In this document: positions 1 to 8,090 of the stretch, piece after piece
Numbering within the stretch: position 1 is the first letter of the stretch
Layout of the letters: each line of letters opens with the position of its first letter
NCBI GenBank assembly: GCA_964569695.1
Contig: CAZMUA010000001.1
Coordinates: 99,923 to 163,922 of the forward strand
DNA length: 64,000 nt
Source: UBA8106 sp964569695
Lineage (GTDB): Bacteria > Acidobacteriota > Vicinamibacteria > Vicinamibacterales > UBA823
Direction: 5' to 3'
Notes under the pieces: model-generated
Told to the model about the DNA's origin: nothing
What the model saw: only the letters and a program-made list of their open reading frames with translations
Databases searched by the model: none
Position numbers and translations under genes: made by a program

Positions 1-237
1 ACTGCCGGTGCGATTCCCAGCACCGTTCCTCCAGACACTGGCATGTTAGTGGAACCTGGGAATCCAGAATTGTTAGCTGACGCGCTTAGCGCACTCTTGG
101 CGGGCGAGGCAGGTCAGGTTCGGCGTGACACGATCGGAGCGGCTGCCCGTCGCCACGCTTTGTCTTTGCCGAGTTGGGTTCAAGCGGCTCGCGTGTTCGA
201 AGAAGCCATACTGGAATTGACACCTGATGAGTCTTAG
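1..237 (+). CDS. Glycosyltransferase family 4, C-terminal fragment (partial, cut by window start)
   Basis: The frame is open from the first base and ends at TAG 235-237, so only the last 78 residues are visible. They match the end of the second Rossmann domain of GT-B (family 4) glycosyltransferases: a GAIPSTVPPDTG stretch followed by LVEPGNPELLADAL. This is the usual nucleotide-sugar-binding segment, where families typically read G-(G/A)-x-P-E...G-x-L-V-x-P-G-D-P-x-x-L-A. The terminal helix follows. The methyltransferase gene starts 11 bases before this stop, so the two are translationally coupled. The sugar donor and acceptor cannot be told from the fragment. The neighbours (RibD-like, GTP cyclohydrolase II-like, creatininase) hint that the acceptor may be a pterin- or flavin-precursor-derived molecule; that is inference. 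Confidence 0.8.
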   Translation, partial: TAGAIPSTVPPDTGMLVEPGNPELLADALSALLAGEAGQVRRDTIGAAARRHALSLPSWVQAARVFEEAILELTPDES

Positions 238-1093
238 GCAACATTTTGCCGCCGAGTGGTTGCGGTTACGTGAACCTGTGGATCACCGTTCCCGAGCATC
301 AGACCTTTTGTTTCCCTTGCAAACTGACTGGCTTACCTATGGTTGGTCACGCATTCTTGATCTCGGGAGTGGTACGGGCTCCAATCTTCGTTACTTGGCA
401 CCAAAATTGGCTACCGATCAGGAGTGGACGTTGATTGACAGGGATGAGTCACTACTTGCAGCGGTTGACATTCCGGAAGGAGTCCAAGCAGTGCGATGCG
501 TGCATGGTGATCTTGCTGATGAAGGCATCAATCTGGTTAAAGCAACCGATTTGGTGACTGGATCTGCGTTGCTCGATCTGGTTTCACACGCGTGGTTAGA
601 GCGCCTTGTGTGCGCCGTTGAAACGGCGCGTTGCGGTGTGCTTTTCGGCTTGACCTACAGCGGCGATCTCCAATGGTTCCACGTCAACCCTCACGACACG
701 GACCGCGCGGAGAACCATCCTCTTCCAGACAACCATTTAGACGACACCCTAGTCCGAGAGGCTCTTAATCAGCATCAGCTTCGGGATAAGGGACTGGGTC
801 CAGCTCTTGGACCGACAGCGAACGCTGTTGCGGAGACGCTGTTCAAGGCGGCTGGTTACCGGACGTGGCATCGACCAAGTCCGTGGCACCTCGGTTCAGC
901 AGACTCCCAGTTAGTTCGACAGTTACTCAGCACGTGGGAAGAAGCGGCTCTCGAGGTCGAACCCTCTACCGAGGCCCACAGGATTCGCGAGTGGGCTGAT
1001 AGACGACGACAGAAAGTCGACGGCGGGCATTTCAGCTTGGTCGTGGGTCATTTGGATTTACTGGCTCTTCCTGCAGAACGGAAGGTTGTCTGA
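227..1093 (+). CDS. Class I SAM-dependent methyltransferase
   Basis: This is a 288-residue cytoplasmic protein. Motif I, ILDLGSGTGSNLRYL (about residues 43-57), is the glycine-rich SAM-binding loop. It is followed by an acidic residue at the end of strand 2 (LIDRDESLL) and a motif-II-like segment (CVHGDLADE...ATDLVTGSALLDLV). No additional domain is seen. The ATG at 227 overlaps the end of the glycosyltransferase gene by 11 bases, so both belong to one transcription unit. The 3' end overlaps the converging RibD-like gene by about 60 bases. The substrate is unknown. From its position it probably modifies the same compound as the glycosyltransferase and the riboflavin-precursor enzymes next to it. 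Confidence 0.8.
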   Translation: MSLRQHFAAEWLRLREPVDHRSRASDLLFPLQTDWLTYGWSRILDLGSGTGSNLRYLAPKLATDQEWTLIDRDESLLAAVDIPEGVQAVRCVHGDLADEGINLVKATDLVTGSALLDLVSHAWLERLVCAVETARCGVLFGLTYSGDLQWFHVNPHDTDRAENHPLPDNHLDDTLVREALNQHQLRDKGLGPALGPTANAVAETLFKAAGYRTWHRPSPWHLGSADSQLVRQLLSTWEEAALEVEPSTEAHRIREWADRRRQKVDGGHFSLVVGHLDLLALPAERKVV

Positions 1094-1961
1094 GGTCTAG
1101 ATCGAACAACACGTCCTCGCCGAGATGAAAGTGACGGCACGCTGGCCGAAGCGCCTGCTGCAATGACGCGATCGGAGGCAAGCTCAGTGCTGGTCTGCCT
1201 GACCCGATGAGCAATGGCGCAACTGTGACATGTAAGCGATCGAGGACATCCGCTTGAAGAAAGCGAGAGATTGTGATGCCACCTCCTTCAATCAGAATGC
1301 GCTTATACCCGCGGACATTAAGGGCTTCTAGAATCATTTTTGGATCAAAGCTGGCGAACCCATCAGGATTGTTAGTCGGCTGCGTGTCGACTATCGGCAA
1401 CAGAATGTTGTCATCGCCCTGCGGACTGGTTGCACGATTTACAGGGTCGGAGGTTTGATGAATCACCAAAGTACGCGCAGCCCCATCAGAGAAAATATGC
1501 TTGTTTCTGTCCAAGCGGTTCTTTGGGTCAAGCACCACTCGAACAGGGTTGTTCCCGTCGACTGCCCGAACGGTCAAATGTGGATCGTCGGCAGCTACCG
1601 TACCAGCTCCCACAACGACAGCATCCACGATCGCCCTCAGTCGGTGCAGTCGTCGAATATCGGCCGCGCCAGTCACGTAGTGCGAGTGACCGCTTTCGGT
1701 GGCGATGCGTCCATCGAGGCTCTGTCCGGTCTGCGCGATTACGAGTTCGGTCTGCAACTGAAGTGGTAAAAACAGATCAAGCAGAACCCGTGCCTCGTGA
1801 GTCACAGAGGCTGAGGCCTCCCATGTACCACCAGTCTGGACTTGCAACCAGACATCCGGACTGGAATGATGGTAGATGCGGGCGGATTGATTTTTGACCG
1901 TGTCGCCTGGAGATACGGCACGAAGGAGATGCCAGGCGGTTCGTTCGTCAATAGTTTTCAT
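1032..1961 (-). CDS. RibD C-terminal-type (dihydrofolate-reductase-like) reductase without deaminase domain
   Basis: This 309-residue protein has the RibD reductase domain from about residue 68 to the end. Seen in sequence: AQTGQSLDGRIAT, the segment AIVDAVVVGAGTVAADDPHLTVR (only its first 20 residues quoted: AIVDAVVVGAGTVAADDPHL), and ILIEGGG near residue 232. These are the substrate- and NADPH-binding motifs of 5-amino-6-(5-phosphoribosylamino)uracil reductases. The first ~67 residues are not a cytidine-deaminase domain: the H-A-E and PC-x-x-C zinc motifs of bifunctional RibD are absent. The gene is divergent from the GTP cyclohydrolase II-like gene with only 38 bases between the starts. 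The likely reaction is reduction of a ribosylamino-pyrimidine (or similar) made from GTP. The missing deaminase argues against ordinary riboflavin synthesis. ATG start at 1961-1959. Confidence 0.8.
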   Translation of the reverse strand: MKTIDERTAWHLLRAVSPGDTVKNQSARIYHHSSPDVWLQVQTGGTWEASASVTHEARVLLDLFLPLQLQTELVIAQTGQSLDGRIATESGHSHYVTGAADIRRLHRLRAIVDAVVVGAGTVAADDPHLTVRAVDGNNPVRVVLDPKNRLDRNKHIFSDGAARTLVIHQTSDPVNRATSPQGDDNILLPIVDTQPTNNPDGFASFDPKMILEALNVRGYKRILIEGGGITISRFLQADVLDRLHVTVAPLLIGSGRPALSLPPIASLQQALRPACRHFHLGEDVLFDLDLRQPSVLQEEPVNPNDPRPS

Positions 1962-1999
1962 TCGCGCAACACTTTATTATTCGTCACACTGGACACAAC

Positions 2000-3157
2000 A
2001 TGCACGACGCTGAACGCGGGTTATTTGAGCTTGGGCGCGGTCGCCCCTTGTTGGTCACCAAGCTAGACGGCCAGGAGTCCGAACCCACATTGGTCGCCAC
2101 TGTGGAGGGTCTCACTCTTGAGACTCTCACCCAGATCCAGCAGTTCCATAATAAACCCGTTCGTCTAGTCGTCACACACCATCGAGCTGAGGTAATGGGC
2201 TTCACTCGCTCCATTGACGCAGCATGTAATCCGCCAATCCATCAACGCGGCGGTGGGGTGAGTATTGGGCTCACTGATGAAATACGCCCGGACCAGATTT
2301 TACATCTGTCCAGCGCACGACAGACATACAGCACGGAGTCGCTTGATCTGCGAGCAGCTTCGGCGCCAGAAGCTGGTGGTATTACACTGGCTCGACTCGC
2401 TAGGTTACTGCCCGCCATTGTGAGCGCGCCTGTGGACGCGGACAAACTACCGGCCGTGCGAACACTTCTTGAGGATGGCAGCATTCTCGCTGCGACGACC
2501 GCACACATCGATGCGATGACTGCTGATTCCCCGGTGGTGTTGACACATGTCAGTGACGGGCCCGTTCCACTCGAAGAGATAGAGGACACCCGCTTCATGT
2601 TGTTTCGTGAAGCCAACGGAATTTTTGAACACGTGGCGGTGCTGATCGGGTCACGAGAACACTGGCCCGATCCGGTACCCGTACGAATCCACTCTGCCTG
2701 TTTCACTGGGGATCTTTTTGGAAGCCTCCGTTGCGACTGTGGCGAGCAATTGCGTGGCAGTTTGCGTCACTTTGCAGCGCACGGCGGCGGTGTGCTGCTA
2801 TATCTTGCACAAGAAGGGCGAGGTATCGGTCTTGGCAACAAACTCCGGGCATATTCCTTACAGCAGCAGAAGCTGGATACAGTCGAGGCGGACAACACGT
2901 TGGGCTTCGATGCCGATGAGCGACAATTCGATGTAGCGGTGCAGATGTTGCAGCACCTACAGATTGAGCGCGTACAACTCTTAACGAATAATCCCAACAA
3001 AGTGCAAACCCTTCGGGACTCCGGTATCCAGGTGATCGATCGGCAACCGATCTACGGAACTCTCAACAACCACAATCTGCCGTACGTCAAAACGAAGGCG
3101 ACCCGATCAGGACACTGGCTTTCCGATCTCCTGTCTGGCGCGGCGACTGGAAAATAG
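2000..3157 (+). CDS. ribA: GTP cyclohydrolase II (RibA-like) with an N-terminal extra domain
   Basis: The C-terminal ~190 residues (from about 195) are a full GTP cyclohydrolase II. The zinc cysteines are in CFTGDLFGSLRCDCGEQL. Nucleotide-binding segments are YLAQEGRGIGLGNKLRAY and DADERQFDVAVQML, and LLTNNPNKV lies near the end. GCH II converts GTP to 2,5-diamino-6-ribosylamino-4(3H)-pyrimidinone 5'-phosphate, formate and pyrophosphate. The first ~190 residues are not a recognisable DHBP synthase: the acidic D-x-E-x-R-E-x-x-G-D signature of RibB is missing. They look like the uncharacterised N-domain of long RibA variants. No ribE, ribH or ribB lies nearby. Together with the divergent RibD-type reductase and the converging creatininase (14 bases away), the gene probably feeds a specialised pathway. 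ATG at 2000. Confidence 0.85.
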   Translation: MHDAERGLFELGRGRPLLVTKLDGQESEPTLVATVEGLTLETLTQIQQFHNKPVRLVVTHHRAEVMGFTRSIDAACNPPIHQRGGGVSIGLTDEIRPDQILHLSSARQTYSTESLDLRAASAPEAGGITLARLARLLPAIVSAPVDADKLPAVRTLLEDGSILAATTAHIDAMTADSPVVLTHVSDGPVPLEEIEDTRFMLFREANGIFEHVAVLIGSREHWPDPVPVRIHSACFTGDLFGSLRCDCGEQLRGSLRHFAAHGGGVLLYLAQEGRGIGLGNKLRAYSLQQQKLDTVEADNTLGFDADERQFDVAVQMLQHLQIERVQLLTNNPNKVQTLRDSGIQVIDRQPIYGTLNNHNLPYVKTKATRSGHWLSDLLSGAATGK

Positions 3158-3170
3158 GATCCCTGCCTGA

Positions 3171-4004
3171 TCAGACTAAGCGTTCCACGGGGAAGGCCTT
3201 GGCGTCTTCGATGATTCTCGCGAGTACCGTTCCGTAAGACGTCACAAGGCGTTGGCCCATGTCAGGATCGGCCAAGCGTGTATCTCCTGTCACGCCAGAC
3301 GGATGAAGATCGCCAGCGAGCCATGAAAAAGACGCTGTGGAACCTTCAGGGCTCAGGAACTGTAAGGTGTCCGCCAGATCCTGTCCTAGTGACCTGTTAT
3401 GTGGAAGGGTGTCGAGCTGCACACGTTCGGGGTGCAGATGTAACATCATCGCGGTTTCAACGGCACCGCCATGAAAGCCGTGGCGCCATTCTGCAGCGGG
3501 AAGTTTTACATCCACTGGATGCGGAAAGCGAAAGTAGTTGGCGTGGACGACCAGTAGGTTATGCTCTTCGCGCAGTCGCAGCCCCGCCGCAGCCATTGCG
3601 GGAGGGTTACCCCCATGACTATTGGAGAGGAGAAGGCGTTTGACACCGCATGCCGCCAGAGCACTCCCGGTGTCGTAAATACGCTGGCTTAGTTGTTCGT
3701 GAGTGATGCTAACAGTTTCTGGGAAGCGCGCGTGTTCACGACTGGCACCCACGGCCTGCATTGGTAAAACCCATGCCGGAAAATTGTCCGGCAATTGACG
3801 GAAGGCACTGGAGAGGAGGCCGAGCCCGATGTCTACATCCGTGGAGGGTGGAAGATGGGGACCATGTTGTTCCGTCGCCGCGACTGGAAGAATCAACACT
3901 GGGTCCTGAGCCACAACGTCTTTCGCTTCGGTATTGGTCAGGGCGTGCCAGGACGGAATCGACCTATCAGGTTCGACTGATTCGTGAATGGTCCGGTGTG
4001 TCAT
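3171..4004 (-). CDS. Creatininase-family amidohydrolase
   Basis: This 277-residue cytoplasmic metal-dependent amidohydrolase has the family's metal-binding segments: EQHGPHLPPSTD (about residues 45-56), a central SNSHGGN, and HGGAVETA (about residue 175). The family includes creatininase, the mycofactocin peptidase MftE and archaeal ArfB. ArfB deformylates the product of archaeal GTP cyclohydrolase III in riboflavin/F420 synthesis. A creatininase-type protein beside a GTP cyclohydrolase and a RibD-type reductase is therefore consistent with hydrolysis of a formamide or amide on a GTP-derived pyrimidine (inference). The ATG lies inside the end of the FkbM methyltransferase gene (38-base overlap), so it is the third gene of a leftward unit starting near 6407. 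Confidence 0.85.
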   Translation of the reverse strand: MTHRTIHESVEPDRSIPSWHALTNTEAKDVVAQDPVLILPVAATEQHGPHLPPSTDVDIGLGLLSSAFRQLPDNFPAWVLPMQAVGASREHARFPETVSITHEQLSQRIYDTGSALAACGVKRLLLSNSHGGNPPAMAAAGLRLREEHNLLVVHANYFRFPHPVDVKLPAAEWRHGFHGGAVETAMMLHLHPERVQLDTLPHNRSLGQDLADTLQFLSPEGSTASFSWLAGDLHPSGVTGDTRLADPDMGQRLVTSYGTVLARIIEDAKAFPVERLV

Positions 4005-4770
4005 GAGCAGGTGTGGATAGCAGTCTGGCGTATAAATCTCCCGATGACAAGTTGCTCGCCCCGCTTTGTAACCAGGCGGTCATCCGGCCACTGGTCAGCC
4101 AGCCATCGAAGAGGAAGCGGCGTTCTTCCCCCGATACAGCGTTAAACTCATACACTCCCAACTCCGTTAAACGTTGCAGGCATGACAAGGCCACGTCTAG
4201 TCCACCCTGCACAAATTCGATGGACACTTGGGGCAACGGTTGAGTGACTCCCGCCAAAACTTCCGCTTCGTAACCCTCCACGTCGATCTTGCAGAATTGC
4301 GGGACACCGTACAGGCTGATCAAGTGATCCAATGTTACGACCGGAACCACCCCATGTTCTTCCCACCGGACGTGGCGAAAACTTTGGTTAACGGTTGGTA
4401 GCGTTTGTCGCCACGTAGTGGCCAGCGTTGATAGTGTGGGCGTGCGTCGACTAATTGCGAGTGATGCATGTCCAGGAGTGCGACCAACTGCTTCAGCCCG
4501 TATGGTGATCCGATCATGCCGTCGTACCAGGCGGCGCAGCCACGGCACGATCTGAGGTTGCGGTTCAAGAGCTACAACACGCGCGCCGAGGGTTGCAAAT
4601 GCTACAGAACGATCCCCCAAGTGGGCACCCACGTCGAATACCAAATCGTCGGCCATGACCATCGAGCGATAAAAGCGGCACAAGTGGCGCTGATATCCAG
4701 GGCGCCAGTACATGATCAGCGATCGGCACACCCCAAACCACGTTGCAATACGGGCAACGAAGTCGGTCAT
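3967..4770 (-). CDS. FkbM-family SAM-dependent methyltransferase
   Basis: This 267-residue FkbM-type methyltransferase has the SAM-binding loop LVFDVGAHLGDRSVAFA near residue 43, an acidic post-strand residue (VALEPQPQ), and the FkbM signature VVTLDHLI...FCKIDVEGYEAEVL...VSIEF in the centre. An upstream in-frame ATG exists at 4908. The ATG at 4770 is preferred because it overlaps the stop of the preceding gene as ATGA, and because FkbM proteins normally begin a few dozen residues before the SAM loop. FkbM enzymes O-methylate sugars, lipids or polyketides. Its position between an alkaline-phosphatase-superfamily membrane enzyme and a creatininase, opposite opgGH, suggests a surface- or periplasmic-glycan substrate, though the GTP-derived pathway is also possible. 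Confidence 0.8.
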   Translation of the reverse strand: MTDFVARIATWFGVCRSLIMYWRPGYQRHLCRFYRSMVMADDLVFDVGAHLGDRSVAFATLGARVVALEPQPQIVPWLRRLVRRHDRITIRAEAVGRTPGHASLAISRRTPTLSTLATTWRQTLPTVNQSFRHVRWEEHGVVPVVTLDHLISLYGVPQFCKIDVEGYEAEVLAGVTQPLPQVSIEFVQGGLDVALSCLQRLTELGVYEFNAVSGEERRFLFDGWLTSGRMTAWLQSGASNLSSGDLYARLLSTPAHDTPDHSRISRT

Positions 4771-6407
4771 TCCGGATGATCTTTCGACAAAGAAGGAGGG
4801 GCCTGTGTGATTGGTCGACTGAAGGCGTGTACGAACCAATCTCGGAAGACGTCCATCCGTCGCGGGGAGTGATCGGGATGAGGCAATGCGCCCGGGGCAA
4901 AACCCCACGCGACAAACGGTGCAACCAAGTCCGGGTCACCGCTGATCACATGCACGGGAACGGCTCGACTGGCATGGTCATCGGTGATTAGGGGTGCGGG
5001 CTGATGATCGCCCAAGACAATCACTAACGTTCGATCATCGACATAGCGTTCAGCGTACCCGATCATTGCATTCAAGGCATAGTCGACCGATTGGGCATAA
5101 GCTTCTTGGATGCGGGTCCGGTCCCGCCAAAGATCCTCGGGCCGCTCCCCGGCGTGTTCCCACGGTTCAAACACTGAACCATCCCCAATGCTGTCCCAGT
5201 CCTCAAGCACTGGAAGAATCGGGGTCCACGGCGCGTGACTACTAATCAGACTCAGTTCGGCGAAGATGGGTGATGTGTGCGACGCAGCGTCGGTGGTTTG
5301 GGTGGTTCGCACGGTGTGTTCGAAGAACGACCAGACAAACTGGTCTGGCATGGTGACCCAATTTAACGGTGGTCCGGCGTAGGCAATATTGCGCTTAGTC
5401 AGGACCTGATCGTACCCAAGCCGTGCACCTTCAGGCCAAACGCGGCTGATGCCCGGCATGACTGCAACGGTCCGGTGGCCCGCACGGTGAAAATCGTCAA
5501 TCAATGTTTCGCGCTCACTCGCCAGTAAGAGGTCATAGCGCAGTTGGTTGTCCAACCAGGTTCCACTGAGCAAGGAGCCGTGGGCAAGCCACGATTGTCC
5601 GCCCTGAATCGGCGCAACGAACAGCCCGGTCGCCACATGCAAGTTGGCTTTGGTCATGCGGCTCGCGAATTCGTGCAGTCGTGGTCGAATAACCGGTGCA
5701 TACCGCGGATCGTCCAGGGTAGACACACCATACGATTCAATAAAGGCTAGCAACACGTCGCGATCGTGCAGTGATCCCAACAGATTTGGCACGTCCGCGT
5801 AGGTTGTAGGTGCGGCGGTTAGTTCAGTCGCAAAGCGTTCCCGTTCATTCATCATCCGCATGAAGTGGCGGACCTGGTCGGTCACCGTTTGTACGGCGGG
5901 TAACGCCATCCGTCGTGTGAGCTCGGGGACCTGGCCTCCAAGCAGGCCGACGCACAGCACCGTCAACGTCGTCCAGCCGAGCACCCGGGTCATCCACCTC
6001 TTCGGGTTTCTCGGACACAGCAGTCGTGCCAGCCCCCAGACGCCGCAGAGGACCGCCAGACATCCCCCCACCATGCTGCCGGTGGCGGCAGCGACCCCAA
6101 TGATGCCCGTCAGGAGGTGATGGACAGACCGTAACAACACCAGATCAAGATAGAGATTGAGCGGACGTGCCTGGCTGAGTTGGATTACGGCATCCCAGAA
6201 GCCAACGGCGCTCAAAATCACTACCACGACTGCACTTGTGCGGGCCACACCGGTGTGCCAGCGCGACCTGGGTAGGAGCGCACACAACCCGACGATTAGG
6301 CAGGCTTCGAGGGCGATCCACAGTGAGAGGTGGTGGCCACCGAGTAGCCAACGTGGTGTCAGTAGCAGTACATTGATAAACAGAAGGGCACTGATCAGAC
6401 TCAGCAT
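4767..6407 (-). CDS. Membrane-anchored alkaline-phosphatase-superfamily (sulfatase/LTA-synthase-like) enzyme
   Basis: This is a 546-residue protein. The first ~180 residues hold about five hydrophobic helices (for example ALLFINVLLLTPRWLL and GWTTLTVLCVGLLGG). After them comes a periplasmic sulfatase/phosphoglycerol-transferase fold. Visible catalytic-domain landmarks are LLAFIESYGVSTL (metal-binding acidic residue plus the position of the nucleophile), SLISSHAPWTP and VIVLGDHQPAP (metal ligands D and H). The layout is like OpgB/MdoB and LtaS, which transfer phosphoglycerol or phosphoethanolamine. It is divergent from opgG by 48 bases, so decoration of periplasmic glucans is a sensible guess. 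The nucleophile is not certain from sequence alone. It overlaps the FkbM gene by ATGA. Confidence 0.75.
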   Translation of the reverse strand: MLSLISALLFINVLLLTPRWLLGGHHLSLWIALEACLIVGLCALLPRSRWHTGVARTSAVVVVILSAVGFWDAVIQLSQARPLNLYLDLVLLRSVHHLLTGIIGVAAATGSMVGGCLAVLCGVWGLARLLCPRNPKRWMTRVLGWTTLTVLCVGLLGGQVPELTRRMALPAVQTVTDQVRHFMRMMNERERFATELTAAPTTYADVPNLLGSLHDRDVLLAFIESYGVSTLDDPRYAPVIRPRLHEFASRMTKANLHVATGLFVAPIQGGQSWLAHGSLLSGTWLDNQLRYDLLLASERETLIDDFHRAGHRTVAVMPGISRVWPEGARLGYDQVLTKRNIAYAGPPLNWVTMPDQFVWSFFEHTVRTTQTTDAASHTSPIFAELSLISSHAPWTPILPVLEDWDSIGDGSVFEPWEHAGERPEDLWRDRTRIQEAYAQSVDYALNAMIGYAERYVDDRTLVIVLGDHQPAPLITDDHASRAVPVHVISGDPDLVAPFVAWGFAPGALPHPDHSPRRMDVFRDWFVHAFSRPITQAPPSLSKDHPE

Positions 6408-6455
6408 GGTTCCTGGCCCTATTGGTGACCCGAGTTTCTGGAGTGCGTAAACACA

Positions 6456-8090
6456 ATGACGCGTTGTTGCCGCATGCTCGTCCCGTTGCTAATGTTGACC
6501 GCTGCCTGCACGGAGCCCTCCACACTATCGCAGTCGGGCCAAGAGACCAACCACGCAGAGGTTTCCGGGTTGGCGGTTGCCCCTCCTGATCTGACAACGG
6601 CCGTGGACCCCAAACAGGCCCTCTTCACTTACGTTGACGCGCGCGCCCAGGCCTTGGCAAGTCAAGAGTATGCATCGCCGCCAGAGATCATTCCGGCCGC
6701 GCTGACCGCGCTGACCTATGAGCAATATCGTGCGATCCAATTCCGCCAAGAAATGTCCCTCTGGCACGACGAACACCGCTTCACCGTACAGGCGCTACAC
6801 CCAGGCTTTCTCTACACTCAACCAGTGAAAATCCACATCGTGCACGACACCGAGGTTGAACGTCTGCCCTTCACCAAGGCACGCTACCGCTATGTAGGTC
6901 CGGCTGCTCCGGTTGCTGATCAGATTACAGGCGATATTGGTCATGCGGGCTTTCGGATCTATTACCGGCGGGGTGGAGCAGAACATCCGGAAGAGATCGT
7001 GGTGTTTTTGGGTGCGTCATACTTTCGACTGGTCGGACACGAGCAAGTACATGGGTTATCGGCACGCGGGCTCGCGATTGATACGGGACTGGAGAGCGGC
7101 GAAGAGTTTCCGTCCTTTCGCGCATTCTGGTTGATCCAGCCAAAACCCGAGGCTACACGGTTGACGTTCCTGGCCTTGTTGGACAGTCCGTCGGTAACCG
7201 GCGCTTATCGGTTTGAACTGGATCCGGCGCGACACACGACGCTCACCGTCGACGCACATCTGTATGCTCGGCAGGATGTGACGAAACTCGGCGTGGCACC
7301 GATGAGTAGCATGTTCTTGTACGGCCCGAATCGCCTGCCGGCCTTCGACGATTTTCGCCCGCAGGTCCATGACTCGGATGGTGTATCCATGCACACGGCT
7401 CGCAACGAATGGATCTGGCGTCCACTCAATAATGGACCTGGTCTGCGCATTACCTCGCTCCGCGATGATACGCCGCAAGGGTTCGGGCTGGTCCAACGCG
7501 AGCGGCAGTTTGCGAATTACCTAGATCTGGAAGCCCGTTATCATCAGCGTCCCAGTTACTGGGTTGAGGTTGGAGAGGGTGATTGGGGTCTGGGCGGAGT
7601 GGAGTTGCTCGTGATTCCGACCAACTCGGAGTTCAATGACAACATTGCGACCTACTGGGTTCCCGACGCGCCGTTCAACGCGGGGGATCTGCGACAGTAT
7701 CAGTACCGCCTACGAACGTTTGACAGTACTCTGGAAACCCAGACGCTTGCGCACGTCGTCCGAACGCGTATCGGCTGGGATGCATTACCGGATCAACATG
7801 ATCCACCCCCCCGCAGTCAGCGTCGGTTCGTTGTGGATTTCACTGGCAAGATCATGCCGGGACTGAAGCCAGCTCCGACGAGTGCGGTTCAGGCGGTGCT
7901 GGAGTCTTCGACGGGACAGACGACCGATCCGATTGTGCAGCGACTTCCCGATGGTCAGAGTTGGCGTGTGTCGTTCGTGCTCAGCCCAGCCGGAGATCAA
8001 CCGGCGGACATACGGTTGTACTTAACGGAAGCCGACCGCCGTGTGAGTGAAACCTGGAACTATGTCTGGTACCCCGACCACATCAACTAA
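6456..8090 (+). CDS. opgG: Periplasmic glucan biosynthesis protein OpgG/MdoG family (lipoprotein form)
   Basis: This 544-residue exported protein is related to OpgG/MdoG. It begins with a short hydrophobic signal ending in a lipobox-like LMLTAAC, so it is probably a lipoprotein rather than soluble as in E. coli. Family landmarks are FRQEMSLWHDEHRFTVQALH, FLGASYFRLVG, SGEEFPSFRAFWL, SMFLYGPNR, RPLNNGP and YWVPDAPFNAGDLRQYQYRL. OpgG shapes or branches the beta-glucan backbone made by OpgH in the periplasm. The opgH gene starts inside its end, the standard opgGH order. ATG at 6456 has a GGAG about 12 bases upstream. Length is close to the ~510 residues of the E. coli protein. Confidence 0.9.
   Translation: MTRCCRMLVPLLMLTAACTEPSTLSQSGQETNHAEVSGLAVAPPDLTTAVDPKQALFTYVDARAQALASQEYASPPEIIPAALTALTYEQYRAIQFRQEMSLWHDEHRFTVQALHPGFLYTQPVKIHIVHDTEVERLPFTKARYRYVGPAAPVADQITGDIGHAGFRIYYRRGGAEHPEEIVVFLGASYFRLVGHEQVHGLSARGLAIDTGLESGEEFPSFRAFWLIQPKPEATRLTFLALLDSPSVTGAYRFELDPARHTTLTVDAHLYARQDVTKLGVAPMSSMFLYGPNRLPAFDDFRPQVHDSDGVSMHTARNEWIWRPLNNGPGLRITSLRDDTPQGFGLVQRERQFANYLDLEARYHQRPSYWVEVGEGDWGLGGVELLVIPTNSEFNDNIATYWVPDAPFNAGDLRQYQYRLRTFDSTLETQTLAHVVRTRIGWDALPDQHDPPPRSQRRFVVDFTGKIMPGLKPAPTSAVQAVLESSTGQTTDPIVQRLPDGQSWRVSFVLSPAGDQPADIRLYLTEADRRVSETWNYVWYPDHIN

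Noticed and set aside
2000..3157. Ordinary RibBA bifunctional riboflavin enzyme
   Set aside because: The N-terminal part lacks the DHBP synthase signature and no lumazine or riboflavin synthase gene is nearby.
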